64,000 nt of DNA from Ectopseudomonas chengduensis (GCF_900102635.1 NZ_FMZQ01000001.1:434001-498000); one strand, 5' to 3'. Positions 1 to 9,461 are shown, numbered from the stretch's first letter. Numbers and translations: made by a program. The notes: generated from the sequence alone by a model not told the origin.

Positions 1-2
1 AG

Positions 3-776
3 AAGTACCTGACTCTCCTCCTGCTCGCCTGTACCGCGCTGGTGAGCGTGCCCAGCCTGGCGCAGTTGAGCGATTCCGAAGCCATGAACATGACGGGCCT
101 GCAGCGTTCGCTGACCCAGCGCATGGCCAAGAACTACCTCATGCTGGGTGCCGATGTGCGCGTGGATGCCGCCCAGCGTCAGCTGCAGGAAACCATCGAG
201 CGTTTCGATGCCAGTCACAAGGCACTGACCGCTTACGCGCCGACTGCCGAGATCAAGGCCGCGCTGGCCAGGATCGATGGCACCTGGGCCTCCTACCGTC
301 AGCAGCTGGAAGCCAAGCCGGAGCAGGCCAAGGCCGCCCAGATGCTCGCCACCAGTGAGGAACTGCTGCAGCAGACGCAGACCGTCAGTGACCTGATGGG
401 CAAGCACCTGGGCGCCATGGGCGCATCGGTGCACCGCACCGGCTGGGCGCGCGTGCAGACCCAGCGCATTGCCATGCTCTACATGGCCAAGTCCTGGCAA
501 GTGCAGGCACCGGATCTGGACGCCAAGCTGGACAAGGCCGTGAGCGACTTCGAAACCATCCTCAAGGAGCTGGAAGCCCGCGGTGCACCGAGCGAGGAAA
601 TTGCTGCGACCCAGCGTCGGGTTCGGGCGAACTGGGGCTTCACCCTCAAGGGTATCGACTTGCACGCCAGTCAGGGTTTCGTCGGTACTGCCATCACCAT
701 CAGCACCGATTCGTTGTTCCGCCATCTCAACGAACTGACCCGCCTGTACGCGGGCCTGCAGGCCAAAGAGGCCTGA
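3..776 (+). CDS. PilJ/NarX-type sensor-domain protein, exported (5' end outside window)
   Basis: The reading frame is open from the first bases of the window, so the true start lies upstream. The first visible residues (KYLTLLLLACTALVSVPSLA) look like the hydrophobic core and cleavage region of a signal peptide, so the mature protein should be periplasmic. Two related helical segments follow, LQRSLTQRMAKNYLMLG and VQTQRIAMLYMAKSW, which match the repeated N-terminal ligand-sensing module of PilJ and NarX sensors (known family trait: four-helix periplasmic bundle). No transmembrane helix, HAMP, kinase or MCP signalling domain follows, so this is a stand-alone sensor-type domain. Ligand and partner are unknown. 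Confidence is good for the domain and low for the role. Confidence 0.7.
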   Translation, partial: KYLTLLLLACTALVSVPSLAQLSDSEAMNMTGLQRSLTQRMAKNYLMLGADVRVDAAQRQLQETIERFDASHKALTAYAPTAEIKAALARIDGTWASYRQQLEAKPEQAKAAQMLATSEELLQQTQTVSDLMGKHLGAMGASVHRTGWARVQTQRIAMLYMAKSWQVQAPDLDAKLDKAVSDFETILKELEARGAPSEEIAATQRRVRANWGFTLKGIDLHASQGFVGTAITISTDSLFRHLNELTRLYAGLQAKEA

Positions 777-785
777 GTGCCTGTC

Positions 786-822
786 GACCTGCAACGGCGC
801 CTTGTAGCGCTTGTTGCAGGTC
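786..822. terminator. Hairpin between convergent genes
   Basis: A perfect 10-bp inverted repeat (GACCTGCAAC at 786-795 and GTTGCAGGTC at 813-822) lies between the stop of the sensor protein and the stop of the minus-strand TRAP binding protein. There is no clear T-tract on either side, so it may be a weak bidirectional terminator or only a transcript-stabilising hairpin. Confidence 0.4.
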
Positions 823-837
823 GTTGGCAGAGGGCGG

Positions 838-1818
838 TCAGCGCCGGTTGACCGTCTGCGCCGCGCGCAGCACATCGCTGCCGATCTTGCCCTCATATTC
901 CTGCCACAGCGGTTGCATCGCTGCACGCCAGGCCGCGCGTTGTTCGCTGTTGAGGCTGACGACCTGATTGCCGGCGGCGACCAGACGCTGGCGATCACGG
1001 GCATTGAGCGCTTCGGCCTCGAGATTCACCGCCATGGTGACCTCATCGATGATTGCCTCCAACTGCACCCGCACCTGATAGGGAATGCTGATCCAGAAGC
1101 TGGAGCTGCTCACCAGCATGTAGCTCAGCACGCCATGCTCGGTTTCAGTGACATAAGGCTGCAGCGCGCCAAGTTGCTGGCTGACGATATTGGACCAGGG
1201 ATTCTCCGCTCCCTGTACCCGGCCGGCCTGCAGCGCTGCCTGGGTCTCTGCAAAAGGCAGGCGCAGGCTGCTGGCGCCGACGCGGGCGAACTGCTGTTCG
1301 AGAATCGCCGACGGCTGGATGCGGAAGGTCAGGCCGGCGGCATCGGCCGGGGTGTGCAGCGCACGGGTGGCCGAGAGCTGCTTCATGCCGTTGTTCCAGT
1401 AGGCCAGACCATAGATGTTGTGGCCGGCCATCGAGCGCAGCAGCTCGCGACTCTTCTCGCGCTTCTGGAAGCGCTTCACCGCCTCCAGGTCATCGAACAG
1501 AAACGGCAGGTCGAACACCTGCAACTGGGTGGTGTATTGCTCGAATTTCGACAGCGACGGTGCCAGCAGTTGCACCTTGTTGTCGCGCAGCGCCTGCAGT
1601 TCGTCGGCATCGCCGAACAGGCTGGAGTTGGGGTATACCTCGACCTTCACCTTGCCGGCCAGGCGCTCGTCCACCAATTGCTTGAACAGCAGGGCGCCTT
1701 TGCCCTTGGGAGTGTCCTCGGCCACCACGTGGGAAAACTTGATCAGGATCGGCTCGGCCAGTACCGGCGCGGAACACAGCAGAGCGGCGAAAGCCGCCGC
1801 CAGAGAGGTCTTGAACAT
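838..1818 (-). CDS. TRAP transporter solute-binding protein, DctP family (orphan)
   Basis: Periplasmic binding protein of about 326 residues with an N-terminal signal peptide (FKTSLAAAFAALLCSAPVLA) followed by ILIKFSHVVAEDTPKGKGA, the typical DctP opening. Later segments (GLTFRIQPSAILEQQFARVGAS, ETQAALQAGRVQGAENPW) contain the conserved arginine and the Q/E-N region that bind a carboxylate in this family. ATG 1818 is chosen over GTG 1824 because AAAAGG lies about 7 bases upstream of it. No DctQ or DctM permease gene is next to it, so its membrane partner must be elsewhere. Its ligand, probably an organic acid, cannot be read from sequence alone. Confidence 0.85.
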   Translation of the reverse strand: MFKTSLAAAFAALLCSAPVLAEPILIKFSHVVAEDTPKGKGALLFKQLVDERLAGKVKVEVYPNSSLFGDADELQALRDNKVQLLAPSLSKFEQYTTQLQVFDLPFLFDDLEAVKRFQKREKSRELLRSMAGHNIYGLAYWNNGMKQLSATRALHTPADAAGLTFRIQPSAILEQQFARVGASSLRLPFAETQAALQAGRVQGAENPWSNIVSQQLGALQPYVTETEHGVLSYMLVSSSSFWISIPYQVRVQLEAIIDEVTMAVNLEAEALNARDRQRLVAAGNQVVSLNSEQRAAWRAAMQPLWQEYEGKIGSDVLRAAQTVNRR

Positions 1819-2162
1819 CGACACACCTTTTTACGGAAAACGCAGAGCCGAGGCCGGCGCCGAGTGTGGCGGGCCTGGGTACGGATCGGGATGGCTTGCA
1901 AGATTCGACCTGACGAAGGACGTCGGCCTAGCCTCGTTGGGGACTACCGGGTCGATGCCCGGTTATTGTTGGCATGCTGCCCGTGACCGTGCAGTCAATG
2001 GCAGGGGGCGGCATTCTTGCGGATGGGGATTGCCGGCACAAGGCTGGTTTCATGAACCGGCGCGCATTCCGGGGAAGTTCCGCAGGTGGTCCGATCTGCG
2101 CATCCCTGCGTCCACCGGCTGGTGTATAAGGACAAGTCTTCCTCCCTTCATGCCAGGCCACC
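1819..2162. other. Intergenic region without a recognised gene
   Basis: About 340 bases between the divergent TRAP binding protein and the diguanylate cyclase. It must hold both promoters, but I could not identify a convincing -35/-10 pair, operator or RNA. Short ORFs crossing it have no family resemblance and are not called. Confidence 0.4.
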
Positions 2163-3140
2163 ATGAGCGAAGCCGTAGAAAACGATAGCGCCGTCTACAA
2201 GACCCTGCTCGAGTCCACCCGGGCGATCCCTTGGAAGATCGACTGGAAGACCATGACCTTCGCCTACATCGGCCCGCAGATCGAGACGCTGCTGGGCTGG
2301 TCGCAGGCCAGCTGGGTCAGCGCCGAAGACTGGGCGACACGCATGCACCCGGACGACCGCGAGAAGGTGGTGCAATTCTGCGTCGCGCAATCGCAGAACG
2401 GCGTCGATCATGAGGCTGACTACCGTGCGCTGACCGCCGCTGGCGACTACGTGTGGATTCGCGACGTGGTGCACGTGGTGCGCGACGACAACGGCGAGGT
2501 GGATTCGCTGATCGGCTTCATGTTCGACATCAGCGAGCGCAAGAAGACTGAGGAACAGCTGCTGACCCTGCAGAAGCAGCTGGAGGAATACTCCTACAAG
2601 GACGGTCTCACCGGCGTCGCCAACCGGCGCATGTTCGACACGGTGCTGGCCAGCGAATGGGCCAATGCCCAGCGCACCCAGCAGCCGCTGTCGCTGATCC
2701 TGCTGGATATCGATCACTTCAAGCAGTTCAACGACCACTATGGCCATATCCAGGGCGACGATTGCCTGAAGAGTGTCGGCCAGGCGCTGAGCCGCGCGGC
2801 CAGCCGGCCACGGGATTTTGTCGGACGCTTCGGTGGCGAGGAGTTCGTGCTGGTGCTGCCGGAGACCGACGAGGCCGCTGCCCGCCATATCGCCGAGCGC
2901 TGCCGCCAGCAGGTACGCCAGCAGCGCATTGCCCACGAGCGCTCGTCGGTGTCGTCCCTGCTCACCATCAGCCTCGGTGTCGGCACCATTGTGCCGGGCG
3001 CCCACGACCGCCCGTTGGACTTCCTCAACAGCGTCGACAAGCTGCTCTACCAGGCCAAGCAACGCGGCCGTGATCGGCTGGAGGTAGCCAGGACGCCCGC
3101 GCGTTCGACGCTGGATGATCCCGCTGACGCCCGTGCTTGA
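2163..3140 (+). CDS. PAS-GGDEF diguanylate cyclase
   Basis: 325-residue cytoplasmic protein with no membrane segment. Residues about 15-130 form a PAS fold of the PAS_3 type (YIGPQIETLLGWS, then RMHPDDRE and the PAC-like VDSLIGFMFDISERKK). Residues about 155-310 are a GGDEF domain with the active signature GGEEF at 224-228. The inhibitory-site motif RPRD (215-218) lies exactly five residues before it. These features predict synthesis of c-di-GMP from two GTP with product feedback, controlled by whatever the PAS domain senses. It precedes the malonate operon in the same direction, but a 105-bp gap separates them. The pel operon 12 kb downstream is a plausible c-di-GMP target in the same genome; a direct link is not shown. 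Confidence 0.9.
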   Translation: MSEAVENDSAVYKTLLESTRAIPWKIDWKTMTFAYIGPQIETLLGWSQASWVSAEDWATRMHPDDREKVVQFCVAQSQNGVDHEADYRALTAAGDYVWIRDVVHVVRDDNGEVDSLIGFMFDISERKKTEEQLLTLQKQLEEYSYKDGLTGVANRRMFDTVLASEWANAQRTQQPLSLILLDIDHFKQFNDHYGHIQGDDCLKSVGQALSRAASRPRDFVGRFGGEEFVLVLPETDEAAARHIAERCRQQVRQQRIAHERSSVSSLLTISLGVGTIVPGAHDRPLDFLNSVDKLLYQAKQRGRDRLEVARTPARSTLDDPADARA

Positions 3141-3186
3141 GCAATCGTTAACCTGAGCGTAACGATAGCGCGAGCTGCTTGATTGA

Positions 3187-3200
3187 TGACCCGAGGGTCA
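3187..3200. promoter_or_regulatory. Palindrome upstream of mdcA, candidate operator
   Basis: TGACCC-GA-GGGTCA is a perfect 6-bp-arm palindrome about 45 bases before the mdcA start, in the only sizeable gap upstream of the malonate operon. It could be the site for the LysR regulator at 10777-11688 or another activator. This is inference from position and symmetry only. Confidence 0.35.
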
Positions 3201-3245
3201 CGCTCCTAATGTGCCTCCACGACAGCGGAACTCGTGGAGTCTTCA

Positions 3246-4907
3246 ATGACAACAACAATATCCCCACCGCCGCAGTGGTCGCGTCGTCGCGCTGAAAAAG
3301 CCCGGCGACTCGATCAGGTGCGCAACCTCGCCGATGGCGTGGTCCTGCCCAGCGACAAGATCGTCGCGGCCCTCGAAGCCTTGATCGCCCCCGGCGATCG
3401 CGTGGTGCTCGAAGGCAACAACCAGAAGCAGGCGGACTTTCTCTCCCGCTCGCTGGCCAAGGCCGACCCGGGCCGCCTGCACGACCTGCACATGATCATG
3501 CCCAGCGTCAGCCGCGCCGAGCATCTCGATCTGTTCGAACGCGGCATCGCCCGCAAGCTCGACTTCTCCTTCGCCGGGCCGCAGAGCCTGCGCATCGGCC
3601 AACTGCTCGAAGACGGGCAGATGGAAGTCGGCGCTATCCACACCTACATCGAGCTGTACTCGCGCCTGCTGGTGGATCTGATCCCCAACGTCGCCCTGGT
3701 CGCCGGCTTTCAGGCCGACCGCCACGGCAACATCTACACCGGCCCGAGCACCGAGGACACCCCGGCGCTGGTCGAGCCCACGGCGTTCAGCGACGGCATC
3801 GTGATCTTCCAGGTCAACGAGATCGTCGACGAGTTGCCGCGCGTCGACATTCCCGCCTCCTGGGTCGACTTCGTGGTGGTGGCCGACAAGCCGTTCTATA
3901 TCGAGCCGCTGTTTACCCGCGACCCGCGCCATATCACGTCGGTACATGTGTTGATGGCGATGATGGCGATTCGCGGTATCTACGAAAAACACAAGGTTCA
4001 GTCGCTCAACCACGGTATCGGTTTCAATACCGCCGCCATCGAGTTGATCCTGCCCACCTACGGTGAGTCGCTGGGCCTGAAGGGCAAGATCTGCCGCAAC
4101 TGGACGCTCAACCCGCACCCGACGCTGATCCCGGCTATCGAGACCGGCTGGGTGGAAAGCGTGCACTGCTTCGGCACCGAGCTGGGCATGGAGAACTACA
4201 TTGCCCAGCGCCCGGACGTGTTCTTCACCGGCCGCGACGGCTCGATGCGCTCCAACCGCATGATGTGTCAGCTGGCCGGGCAGTACGCGGTCGACCTGTT
4301 TATCGGCGCCACGCTGCAAGTGGACGGCGATGGGCATTCTTCCACCGTCACCCGTGGCCGCCTGGCCGGTTTCGGCGGCGCGCCGAACATGGGCCATGAC
4401 CCGCGTGGTCGGCGTCATTCGACGCCTGCCTGGCTGGACATGCGCCCGGGCGACAGCGAAGCGCCGCTGCTCGAGCGTGGCAAGAAGCTGGTGGTGCAGA
4501 TGGTCGAGACCTTCCAGGAAGGCGGCAAGCCCACCTTCGTCGAGCAGCTCGATGCGGTGGACGTGGCGAAGAAGGTCGGCATGCCGCTGGCACCGATCAT
4601 GATCTACGGCGACGACGTCACCCACCTGCTCACCGAGGAAGGCATCGCCTACCTGTACAAGGCACGCACCCTGGAAGAGCGCCAGGCGATGATCGCCGCG
4701 GTCGCCGGCGTCACCGCCATCGGCCTGCGTCATGACCCGAAAGAAACCGCGCGCATGCGCCGCGAAGGGCTGATCGCCCTGCCCGAAGACCTCGGCATCC
4801 GCCGCACCGACGCCAGCCGCGAACTGCTCGCAGCCAAAAGCATCGCCGAGCTGGTCGAGTGGTCGGGCGGCCTGTACAACCCGCCCGCCAAGTTCAGGAG
4901 CTGGTGA
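3246..4907 (+). CDS. mdcA: Malonate decarboxylase alpha subunit (acetyl-S-ACP:malonate ACP transferase)
   Basis: About 553 residues, full length for MdcA. The enzyme swaps acetyl for malonyl on the carrier MdcC, releasing acetate, the first step of the malonate decarboxylase cycle in the cytoplasm. Recognised by overall sequence ([39 protein letters not shown]) and by gene order. ATG 3246 is preferred to the in-frame GTG 3234 because it agrees with the usual MTTTI-type start and has GTGGAG upstream. It is the first gene of the mdc operon, and its stop overlaps the next start by one base, suggesting translational coupling. Confidence 0.95.
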   Translation: MTTTISPPPQWSRRRAEKARRLDQVRNLADGVVLPSDKIVAALEALIAPGDRVVLEGNNQKQADFLSRSLAKADPGRLHDLHMIMPSVSRAEHLDLFERGIARKLDFSFAGPQSLRIGQLLEDGQMEVGAIHTYIELYSRLLVDLIPNVALVAGFQADRHGNIYTGPSTEDTPALVEPTAFSDGIVIFQVNEIVDELPRVDIPASWVDFVVVADKPFYIEPLFTRDPRHITSVHVLMAMMAIRGIYEKHKVQSLNHGIGFNTAAIELILPTYGESLGLKGKICRNWTLNPHPTLIPAIETGWVESVHCFGTELGMENYIAQRPDVFFTGRDGSMRSNRMMCQLAGQYAVDLFIGATLQVDGDGHSSTVTRGRLAGFGGAPNMGHDPRGRRHSTPAWLDMRPGDSEAPLLERGKKLVVQMVETFQEGGKPTFVEQLDAVDVAKKVGMPLAPIMIYGDDVTHLLTEEGIAYLYKARTLEERQAMIAAVAGVTAIGLRHDPKETARMRREGLIALPEDLGIRRTDASRELLAAKSIAELVEWSGGLYNPPAKFRSW

Positions 4908-5791
4908 TGAATGCACTGAATGCAATTCAGCCAGAGCTCTCGCTGTCCCTGGGCGATTGGCTGGCCGACCTGGCCGTCGACGCGCTGATCGACGAGGCCG
5001 ACCTGTCGCCCAAGCCGGGTCTGGTCGACCGGCGTGGCAGCGGCGCGCACACCGACCTGCACCTGGGCCTGATGCACGCCTCGGCGCTGGCCCTGTGGCC
5101 GAGCTTCAAGGCCATGGCCGAGGCCGCGCAGCAACGTGGCGAGATCAATTTACACCTGCGTGAAGACCTAGGCCGCATTGGTCGCGAAGGTGAGGTGGAG
5201 ATGCTGCGCGTCACTGGCGGCGTCAACACCCATCGCGGCGCAATCTGGGCGCTGGGTCTGCTCAGTGCTGCTGCTGCACTCGAACCCCGCGAGTTGGCAG
5301 CAGAGCAGGTCGCCGTACGCGCCGCACGCCTGGCCCTGCTCAATGACCGCGCCGCGCCCGTCACTGGCGACAGCCATGGCGCGCAGGTTTGCCGTCTGTA
5401 CGGTGTGCATGGCGCCCGTGAGGAAGCGCAGCTTGGCTTCCCCGCGGTGATCCAGCAGGCGCTGCCGCAACTGGCGCGCAGCCGCGCTGCCGGGGCAGGG
5501 GAGCAGAACGCCCGTCTCGATGCCTTGCTGGCGATCATGACCCAGTTGGCCGACACCTGCGTGCTCTACCGCGCCGGTATGGCCGGACTGACTTGCATGC
5601 AGAGCGGTGCTCGCGCGGTGCTCGCTGCCGGCGGCTGCGCCAGCCTCGACGGCCGTCGCCATTTGCGCGACCTCGAACGCGACATGCTGCGCCTGCGCGC
5701 CTCGCCTGGCGGCTCTGCCGATCTGCTCGCCGCCACCCTGTTCCTCGACCGCCTGCAGCATGACCTGCCGGCGCAGCTTGGGAGTCTGTGA
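4907..5791 (+). CDS. mdcB: Triphosphoribosyl-dephospho-CoA synthase
   Basis: 294 residues, CitG/MdcB family. It joins ATP and dephospho-CoA to make 2'-(5''-triphosphoribosyl)-3'-dephospho-CoA, the precursor of the prosthetic group of the carrier MdcC. The family signature is visible as [19 protein letters not shown] near residue 36 and the later [14 protein letters not shown] and TGDSHG motifs. The start ATG 4907 overlaps the mdcA stop by one base. A longer in-frame extension upstream lies inside mdcA and is rejected. It works with mdcG, which attaches the prosthetic group. Confidence 0.95.
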   Translation: MNALNAIQPELSLSLGDWLADLAVDALIDEADLSPKPGLVDRRGSGAHTDLHLGLMHASALALWPSFKAMAEAAQQRGEINLHLREDLGRIGREGEVEMLRVTGGVNTHRGAIWALGLLSAAAALEPRELAAEQVAVRAARLALLNDRAAPVTGDSHGAQVCRLYGVHGAREEAQLGFPAVIQQALPQLARSRAAGAGEQNARLDALLAIMTQLADTCVLYRAGMAGLTCMQSGARAVLAAGGCASLDGRRHLRDLERDMLRLRASPGGSADLLAATLFLDRLQHDLPAQLGSL

Positions 5792-5792
5792 A

Positions 5793-6092
5793 ATGGAAAC
5801 CCTGTCTTTTCAATTTCCTGCCGGGCAACCGGCCCAAGGTCGCGCGCTGGTGGGTTGCGTCGGCTCCGGCGACCTGGAAGTACTGCTCGAACCCGGTCAG
5901 GCCGGCACCCTGGCGATCCAGGTGGTGACCTCGGTGAACGGCAGCGCGCCGCGCTGGCAACTTTTGTTCGAACGCATGTTCCGCGAGCAGCAGCTGCCCG
6001 CGCTGAACATCGCCATCCATGATTTCGGCGCCACGCCGGGTGTGGTGCGCCTGCGCCTGGAGCAAGGCCTGGAGGAACTGAACCATGGCTGA
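5793..6092 (+). CDS. mdcC: Malonate decarboxylase delta subunit (acyl carrier protein)
   Basis: 99-residue carrier protein (METLSFQFPAGQPAQGRALV...). The phosphoribosyl-dephospho-CoA arm is attached to a serine near the N-terminus in this family; the candidate here is in the GCVGSGDLEVLLE stretch. It carries acetyl and malonyl groups between the alpha subunit, the beta/gamma decarboxylase and the epsilon transacylase. It starts one base after the mdcB stop and overlaps mdcD by 8 bases, so the operon is very compact. Length and sequence match Pseudomonas MdcC. Confidence 0.95.
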   Translation: METLSFQFPAGQPAQGRALVGCVGSGDLEVLLEPGQAGTLAIQVVTSVNGSAPRWQLLFERMFREQQLPALNIAIHDFGATPGVVRLRLEQGLEELNHG

Positions 6093-6936
6093 TCAGAACA
6101 TTGCGCGCTTGCTGGCGCAGCGCAGCTTTACCGAATTGGGTGCTCGTCAGCGGGCTCGCGCGCTGCTCGACGCCGGCAGTTTCCGTGAGTTGCTCGACCC
6201 CTTCGCCCGGCTGATGTCGCCCTGGCTGCCCAAGCAGGGCATCGTGCCGCAGGCCGATGACGGCGTGGTGGTGGCCAAGGGGTTGATCGACGGTCAGCCT
6301 GCGGTGGTGATCGCCATCGAAGGTGCCTTCCAGGGCGGCAGCCTCGGCGAAGTGGGTGGGGCGAAAATCGCCGGCGCCCTGGAACTGGCGGCTGAAGACA
6401 ACAAGGCCGGCACGCCGACCCGCGCCGTGCTGCTGCTGGAAACAGGTGGCGTGCGCCTGCAGGAAGCCAACCTGGGCCTGGCGGCCATCGCCGAGATACA
6501 GGCTGCCATCGTCGAGCTGCGCCAGTATCAGCCGGTGATCGGCCTGGTCGCCGGCCCGGTCGGTTGCTTCGGCGGCATGTCCATCGCCGCCGGGCTGTGC
6601 AGCTACCTGCTGGTGACCCGCGAGGCGCGTCTGGGGCTCAACGGCCCGCAGGTGATCGAACAGGAGGCCGGGCTGGACGAGTACGACTCGCGCGACCGTC
6701 CCTTTATCTGGAGCCTGACCGGCGGCGAGCAGCGCCACGCCAGCGGTCTGGTGGATGGCTATGTAGCCGATGACGTCGACGCCATTCGCAGCGAGCTGCA
6801 TGGGCTGTTCGCCAAGGGTAAACCCGCGTTGGAACGCAGCCGTCACCACGCCTGGTTCCTGCAGCGCCTGCGCGCTGTCGACACCGCCGTCCAGGCCGAT
6901 GCCGCTGCCGTGCGCAGCGCCTACCAGGGAGCATGA
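6085..6936 (+). CDS. mdcD: Malonate decarboxylase beta subunit
   Basis: 283 residues with a carboxyltransferase/crotonase-like fold (GGAKIAGALELAAEDN, LLETGGVRLQEANLGLAAIAEIQAAIVELR, GPVGCFGGMSIAAGLC). With the gamma subunit it decarboxylates malonyl-S-ACP to acetyl-S-ACP plus CO2 without biotin, as in the Pseudomonas-type system; no biotin-carrier or sodium-pump genes are present in this operon. The start overlaps mdcC by 8 bases. Confidence 0.95.
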   Translation: MADQNIARLLAQRSFTELGARQRARALLDAGSFRELLDPFARLMSPWLPKQGIVPQADDGVVVAKGLIDGQPAVVIAIEGAFQGGSLGEVGGAKIAGALELAAEDNKAGTPTRAVLLLETGGVRLQEANLGLAAIAEIQAAIVELRQYQPVIGLVAGPVGCFGGMSIAAGLCSYLLVTREARLGLNGPQVIEQEAGLDEYDSRDRPFIWSLTGGEQRHASGLVDGYVADDVDAIRSELHGLFAKGKPALERSRHHAWFLQRLRAVDTAVQADAAAVRSAYQGA

Positions 6937-6938
6937 AC

Positions 6939-7745
6939 ATGACAACTGCACAGGAACAACGTGGCCTGCACTGGTTCCAGGCGCTGGCCGGCGATGCCCA
7001 GCCGCAACCAGGTTTGCCTGCTTCGCTGCGCGTGGCCGATGGTGAATTGGCTGGCCAGGCGGTGCGCTATCTGGCGGTGATCGCCGATGCCAACAATCCT
7101 TTCCCCCGCGCCCGCAATGGCGAGGTTGGCCTGCTCGAAGGCTGGGGTTTGGCACAGGCGGTGGACGAAGCCATCGAGGCGGATCGCGATAACCCCCACA
7201 AACGTGCGCTGATCGCCATCGTCGACGTGCCGAGCCAGGCCTACGGCCGCCGTGAGGAAGCCTATGGCATCCACCAGGCGCTGGCCGGCGCGGTGGACGC
7301 TTACGCCCGTGCTCGTCTGGCCGGGCATGCAGTGATCGGCCTGCTGGTGGGCAAGGCCATGTCCGGCGCCTTCCTCGCCCACGGCTATCAGGCCAACCGC
7401 TTGATCGCCCTGCGCGATGCCGGGGTGATGGTGCATGCCATGGGCAAGGCCGCCGCCGCGCGTATCACCCTGCGCAGCGTCGACGAGCTGGAGGTGCTGG
7501 CTGCCAGCGTGCCGCCGATGGCCTACGACCTGGATAGCTACGCCTCGCTCGGCCTGCTCGCGGATGTGCTCGATGTCGAGCAGGTGACGCAGCCGACCCG
7601 TGCTGATCTGGCCCGCGTGCAGGACGCCCTGAGCCGCGCTCTGGCCGACATCGCCGGCAGCCCGCGCGACCTGCGCAACCGCCTGGGCGCCGCCAACCGC
7701 GCGGCTTCCAGTCAGGTGCGCGAGGCCTTGCGCGCGCAGTGGTGA
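6939..7745 (+). CDS. mdcE: Malonate decarboxylase gamma subunit
   Basis: About 268 residues, carboxyltransferase-like partner of MdcD (ANNPFPRARNGEVGLLEGWGLAQAVDEAI, VGKAMSGAFLAHGYQANRLIALRDAGVMVHAMGK). Two starts are possible: ATG 6933, overlapping the mdcD stop, and ATG 6939, which is better spaced from CAGGGA. The second is chosen. The gene is followed by a 95-bp gap holding a repeat element, the only sizeable gap between mdcA and mdcH. Confidence 0.92.
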   Translation: MTTAQEQRGLHWFQALAGDAQPQPGLPASLRVADGELAGQAVRYLAVIADANNPFPRARNGEVGLLEGWGLAQAVDEAIEADRDNPHKRALIAIVDVPSQAYGRREEAYGIHQALAGAVDAYARARLAGHAVIGLLVGKAMSGAFLAHGYQANRLIALRDAGVMVHAMGKAAAARITLRSVDELEVLAASVPPMAYDLDSYASLGLLADVLDVEQVTQPTRADLARVQDALSRALADIAGSPRDLRNRLGAANRAASSQVREALRAQW

Positions 7746-7765
7746 ACAGGGTGTGAACGGCCACC

Positions 7766-7827
7766 GTAGGGTGCGCCGTGCGCACCAGAGAGTTTTTCGA
7801 TAGCCCGGTGCGCACGGCGCACCCTAC
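7766..7827. repeat. Extragenic palindrome inside the mdc operon (repeat family A, copy 1)
   Basis: A perfect 21-bp inverted repeat: the left arm 7766-7786 begins GTAGGGTGCGCC, and the right arm 7807-7827 is its exact reverse complement, with a 20-base loop. It sits between mdcE and mdcG inside the operon. A second copy with nearly the same arms lies at 62212-62293, so this is a dispersed repeat rather than a gene-specific terminator. In mRNA it would fold into a strong hairpin and could protect the upstream transcript or lower expression of mdcGH-madLM. Confidence 0.85.
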
Positions 7828-7840
7828 AGAGGAAAGGTCG

Positions 7841-8476
7841 ATGCACCCGACACCCCGTCCACATGATCTGCTCTGGGGCCTGCGCCCTGAGCACCTGCCG
7901 CAGGAGGCGCCGGCCTGGGCTCGTGCCGCCCTGGGCGGGCATGTGCCGGTGGTGGTGCGCCGTGCGCCGGCTGAATCCGGCTGGGTCGCGGTGGGTATTC
8001 GTGGCACCGCGCGTGAACAGCGGCATGCCACCTGGATGCGTGTGAGCGAGATCAGCCGTCTGGTCAGCCCGCAGGCGGTGGCCAGGGCCGGGCGCTGGCG
8101 CAGTCATGCCCGGCCGCATTGGCCGGCGTTGCGTGCCTTGAGCCAACTGGCACCACGTTTCGATGCCCTGGGCCTGGCCTGGGGCGTAACCGGCAGTCTG
8201 GGCTTCGAACTGGCCAGCGGCATCAGCGCCGCACACCCGGACAGCGATCTCGACCTGTCGTTACGAACCCCTCATCAGTTGCCCCGCGACTGGGCGCGTG
8301 CACTGTGTGCCGTGCTGGACGAGGCGCCGGGGCGTATCGACCTGCAACTGGAAACTCCTTACGGCGCCGTGGCGCTGCGTGAATGGGCCAGCGAGGCGCC
8401 ACGCGTGTTGCTGAAAACCCAGAACGGGCCGCTGCTGGTCAGCGACCCCTGGCAATCGCAGCAGGTGGCGGCGTGA
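7841..8476 (+). CDS. mdcG: Phosphoribosyl-dephospho-CoA transferase
   Basis: 211 residues. It transfers the phosphoribosyl-dephospho-CoA group made by MdcB to the serine of MdcC, converting apo to holo carrier. The nucleotidyltransferase-like signature is visible as GSLGFELASGISAAHPDSDLDL. ATG 7841 follows GAGGAAAGG at a good distance. An in-frame extension upstream would run through the palindromic repeat and is rejected. The stop overlaps the GTG of mdcH. Confidence 0.92.
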   Translation: MHPTPRPHDLLWGLRPEHLPQEAPAWARAALGGHVPVVVRRAPAESGWVAVGIRGTAREQRHATWMRVSEISRLVSPQAVARAGRWRSHARPHWPALRALSQLAPRFDALGLAWGVTGSLGFELASGISAAHPDSDLDLSLRTPHQLPRDWARALCAVLDEAPGRIDLQLETPYGAVALREWASEAPRVLLKTQNGPLLVSDPWQSQQVAA

Positions 8477-9399
8477 GCACGCTCTGGGCCTTCCCCGGCC
8501 AGGGCGCGCAGCAGCCTGGGATGCTGCAGGCATTGCCCGATGCGCCGGTGGTGCAGGTCTGTATCGAGCATGCCAGCGCGGCGCTGGACGAGGACGTACG
8601 CCTGCTGGATTCGGCAGAAGCGCTGCAAAACACCCGTGCCGTGCAGCTTTGCCTGCTGATCGCCGGCGTCGCCACCGCACGCCTGCTCAGCGAACGCGGG
8701 CATCACCCGGACTATGTCGCCGGGCTTTCCATCGGCGCCTATGCCGCTGCCGTGGTGGCCGGCGCGCTGGAGTTTGCCGATGCCGTACGCCTGGTCGCCC
8801 TGCGTGGCGAGCTGATGCAGCGCGCCTATCCCAGTGGCCATGGCATGACCGCCATTCTCGGCCTCGACCAGGCCAGCGTCGAACGCCTGCTGGCCGAAGC
8901 CGAAGGCCCTGTGTACCTGGGCAATATCAACGCTGAAACCCAGCTGGTGATCGCTGGCAGCGATGCCGCCATGGCAGCCGTGGCCGAGCGCGCTCGCACC
9001 CTTGGCGCCGGTATGGCCAAGCGCCTGGCCATGAGCGTGCCGTCGCACTGCGAACTGCTCGATGAGCCGGCCCGCGAACTGGCCACTGCGTTCGCCAAGG
9101 TCAAGCTGTGTACACCGCAGGTGCGCTACCTGAGCAGCAGCTCGGCGCGCCTGATCCGTGATCCCGAAATCTTGCGCGATGACCTGGCCATGAACATGAG
9201 CCGCGTCGTCGACTGGCAGGCCACCCTCGTTACCGCCTATGAGCGCGGCGTGCGTCTGCACCTGGAACTCCCGCCCGGTGGCGTGCTGACCGGGCTCGCC
9301 CGGCGCGTCTTCGATGCCGGCCAGGCAATCGCCTTCGAGGGCGCACGTCTGGATACACTCGACGCCATGTTGCGTCAGGAGGTAAGCCGCGACCGCTGA
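8473..9399 (+). CDS. mdcH: Malonate decarboxylase epsilon subunit (malonyl-CoA:ACP transacylase)
   Basis: 308 residues, FabD-like acyltransferase. It loads malonyl from malonyl-CoA onto the carrier to start the catalytic cycle. The N-terminus LWAFPGQGAQQPGM and the nucleophile elbow GLSIG (Ser 86) are typical; the MSVPSHCELL segment supplies the active histidine. The start is GTG 8473, overlapping the mdcG stop (GTGA). An upstream ATG would put 30 codons inside mdcG and is less likely. Confidence 0.93.
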   Translation: MSTLWAFPGQGAQQPGMLQALPDAPVVQVCIEHASAALDEDVRLLDSAEALQNTRAVQLCLLIAGVATARLLSERGHHPDYVAGLSIGAYAAAVVAGALEFADAVRLVALRGELMQRAYPSGHGMTAILGLDQASVERLLAEAEGPVYLGNINAETQLVIAGSDAAMAAVAERARTLGAGMAKRLAMSVPSHCELLDEPARELATAFAKVKLCTPQVRYLSSSSARLIRDPEILRDDLAMNMSRVVDWQATLVTAYERGVRLHLELPPGGVLTGLARRVFDAGQAIAFEGARLDTLDAMLRQEVSRDR

Positions 9400-9461
9400 G
9401 CCGTAGCGTTTACCGAAGCACAAAAACAACAACTTCGATACGTAAGACGAGGACAACAACA

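Noticed and set aside
1928..2164. 78-codon minus-strand ORF between the TRAP protein and the cyclase
   Set aside because: No recognisable domain, no ribosome site, and composition typical of chance frames in G+C-rich DNA.
3243..4925. 560-codon minus-strand ORF opposite mdcA
   Set aside because: It is the reverse-frame shadow of mdcA, a known effect of codon bias in G+C-rich genes, with no domain of its own.
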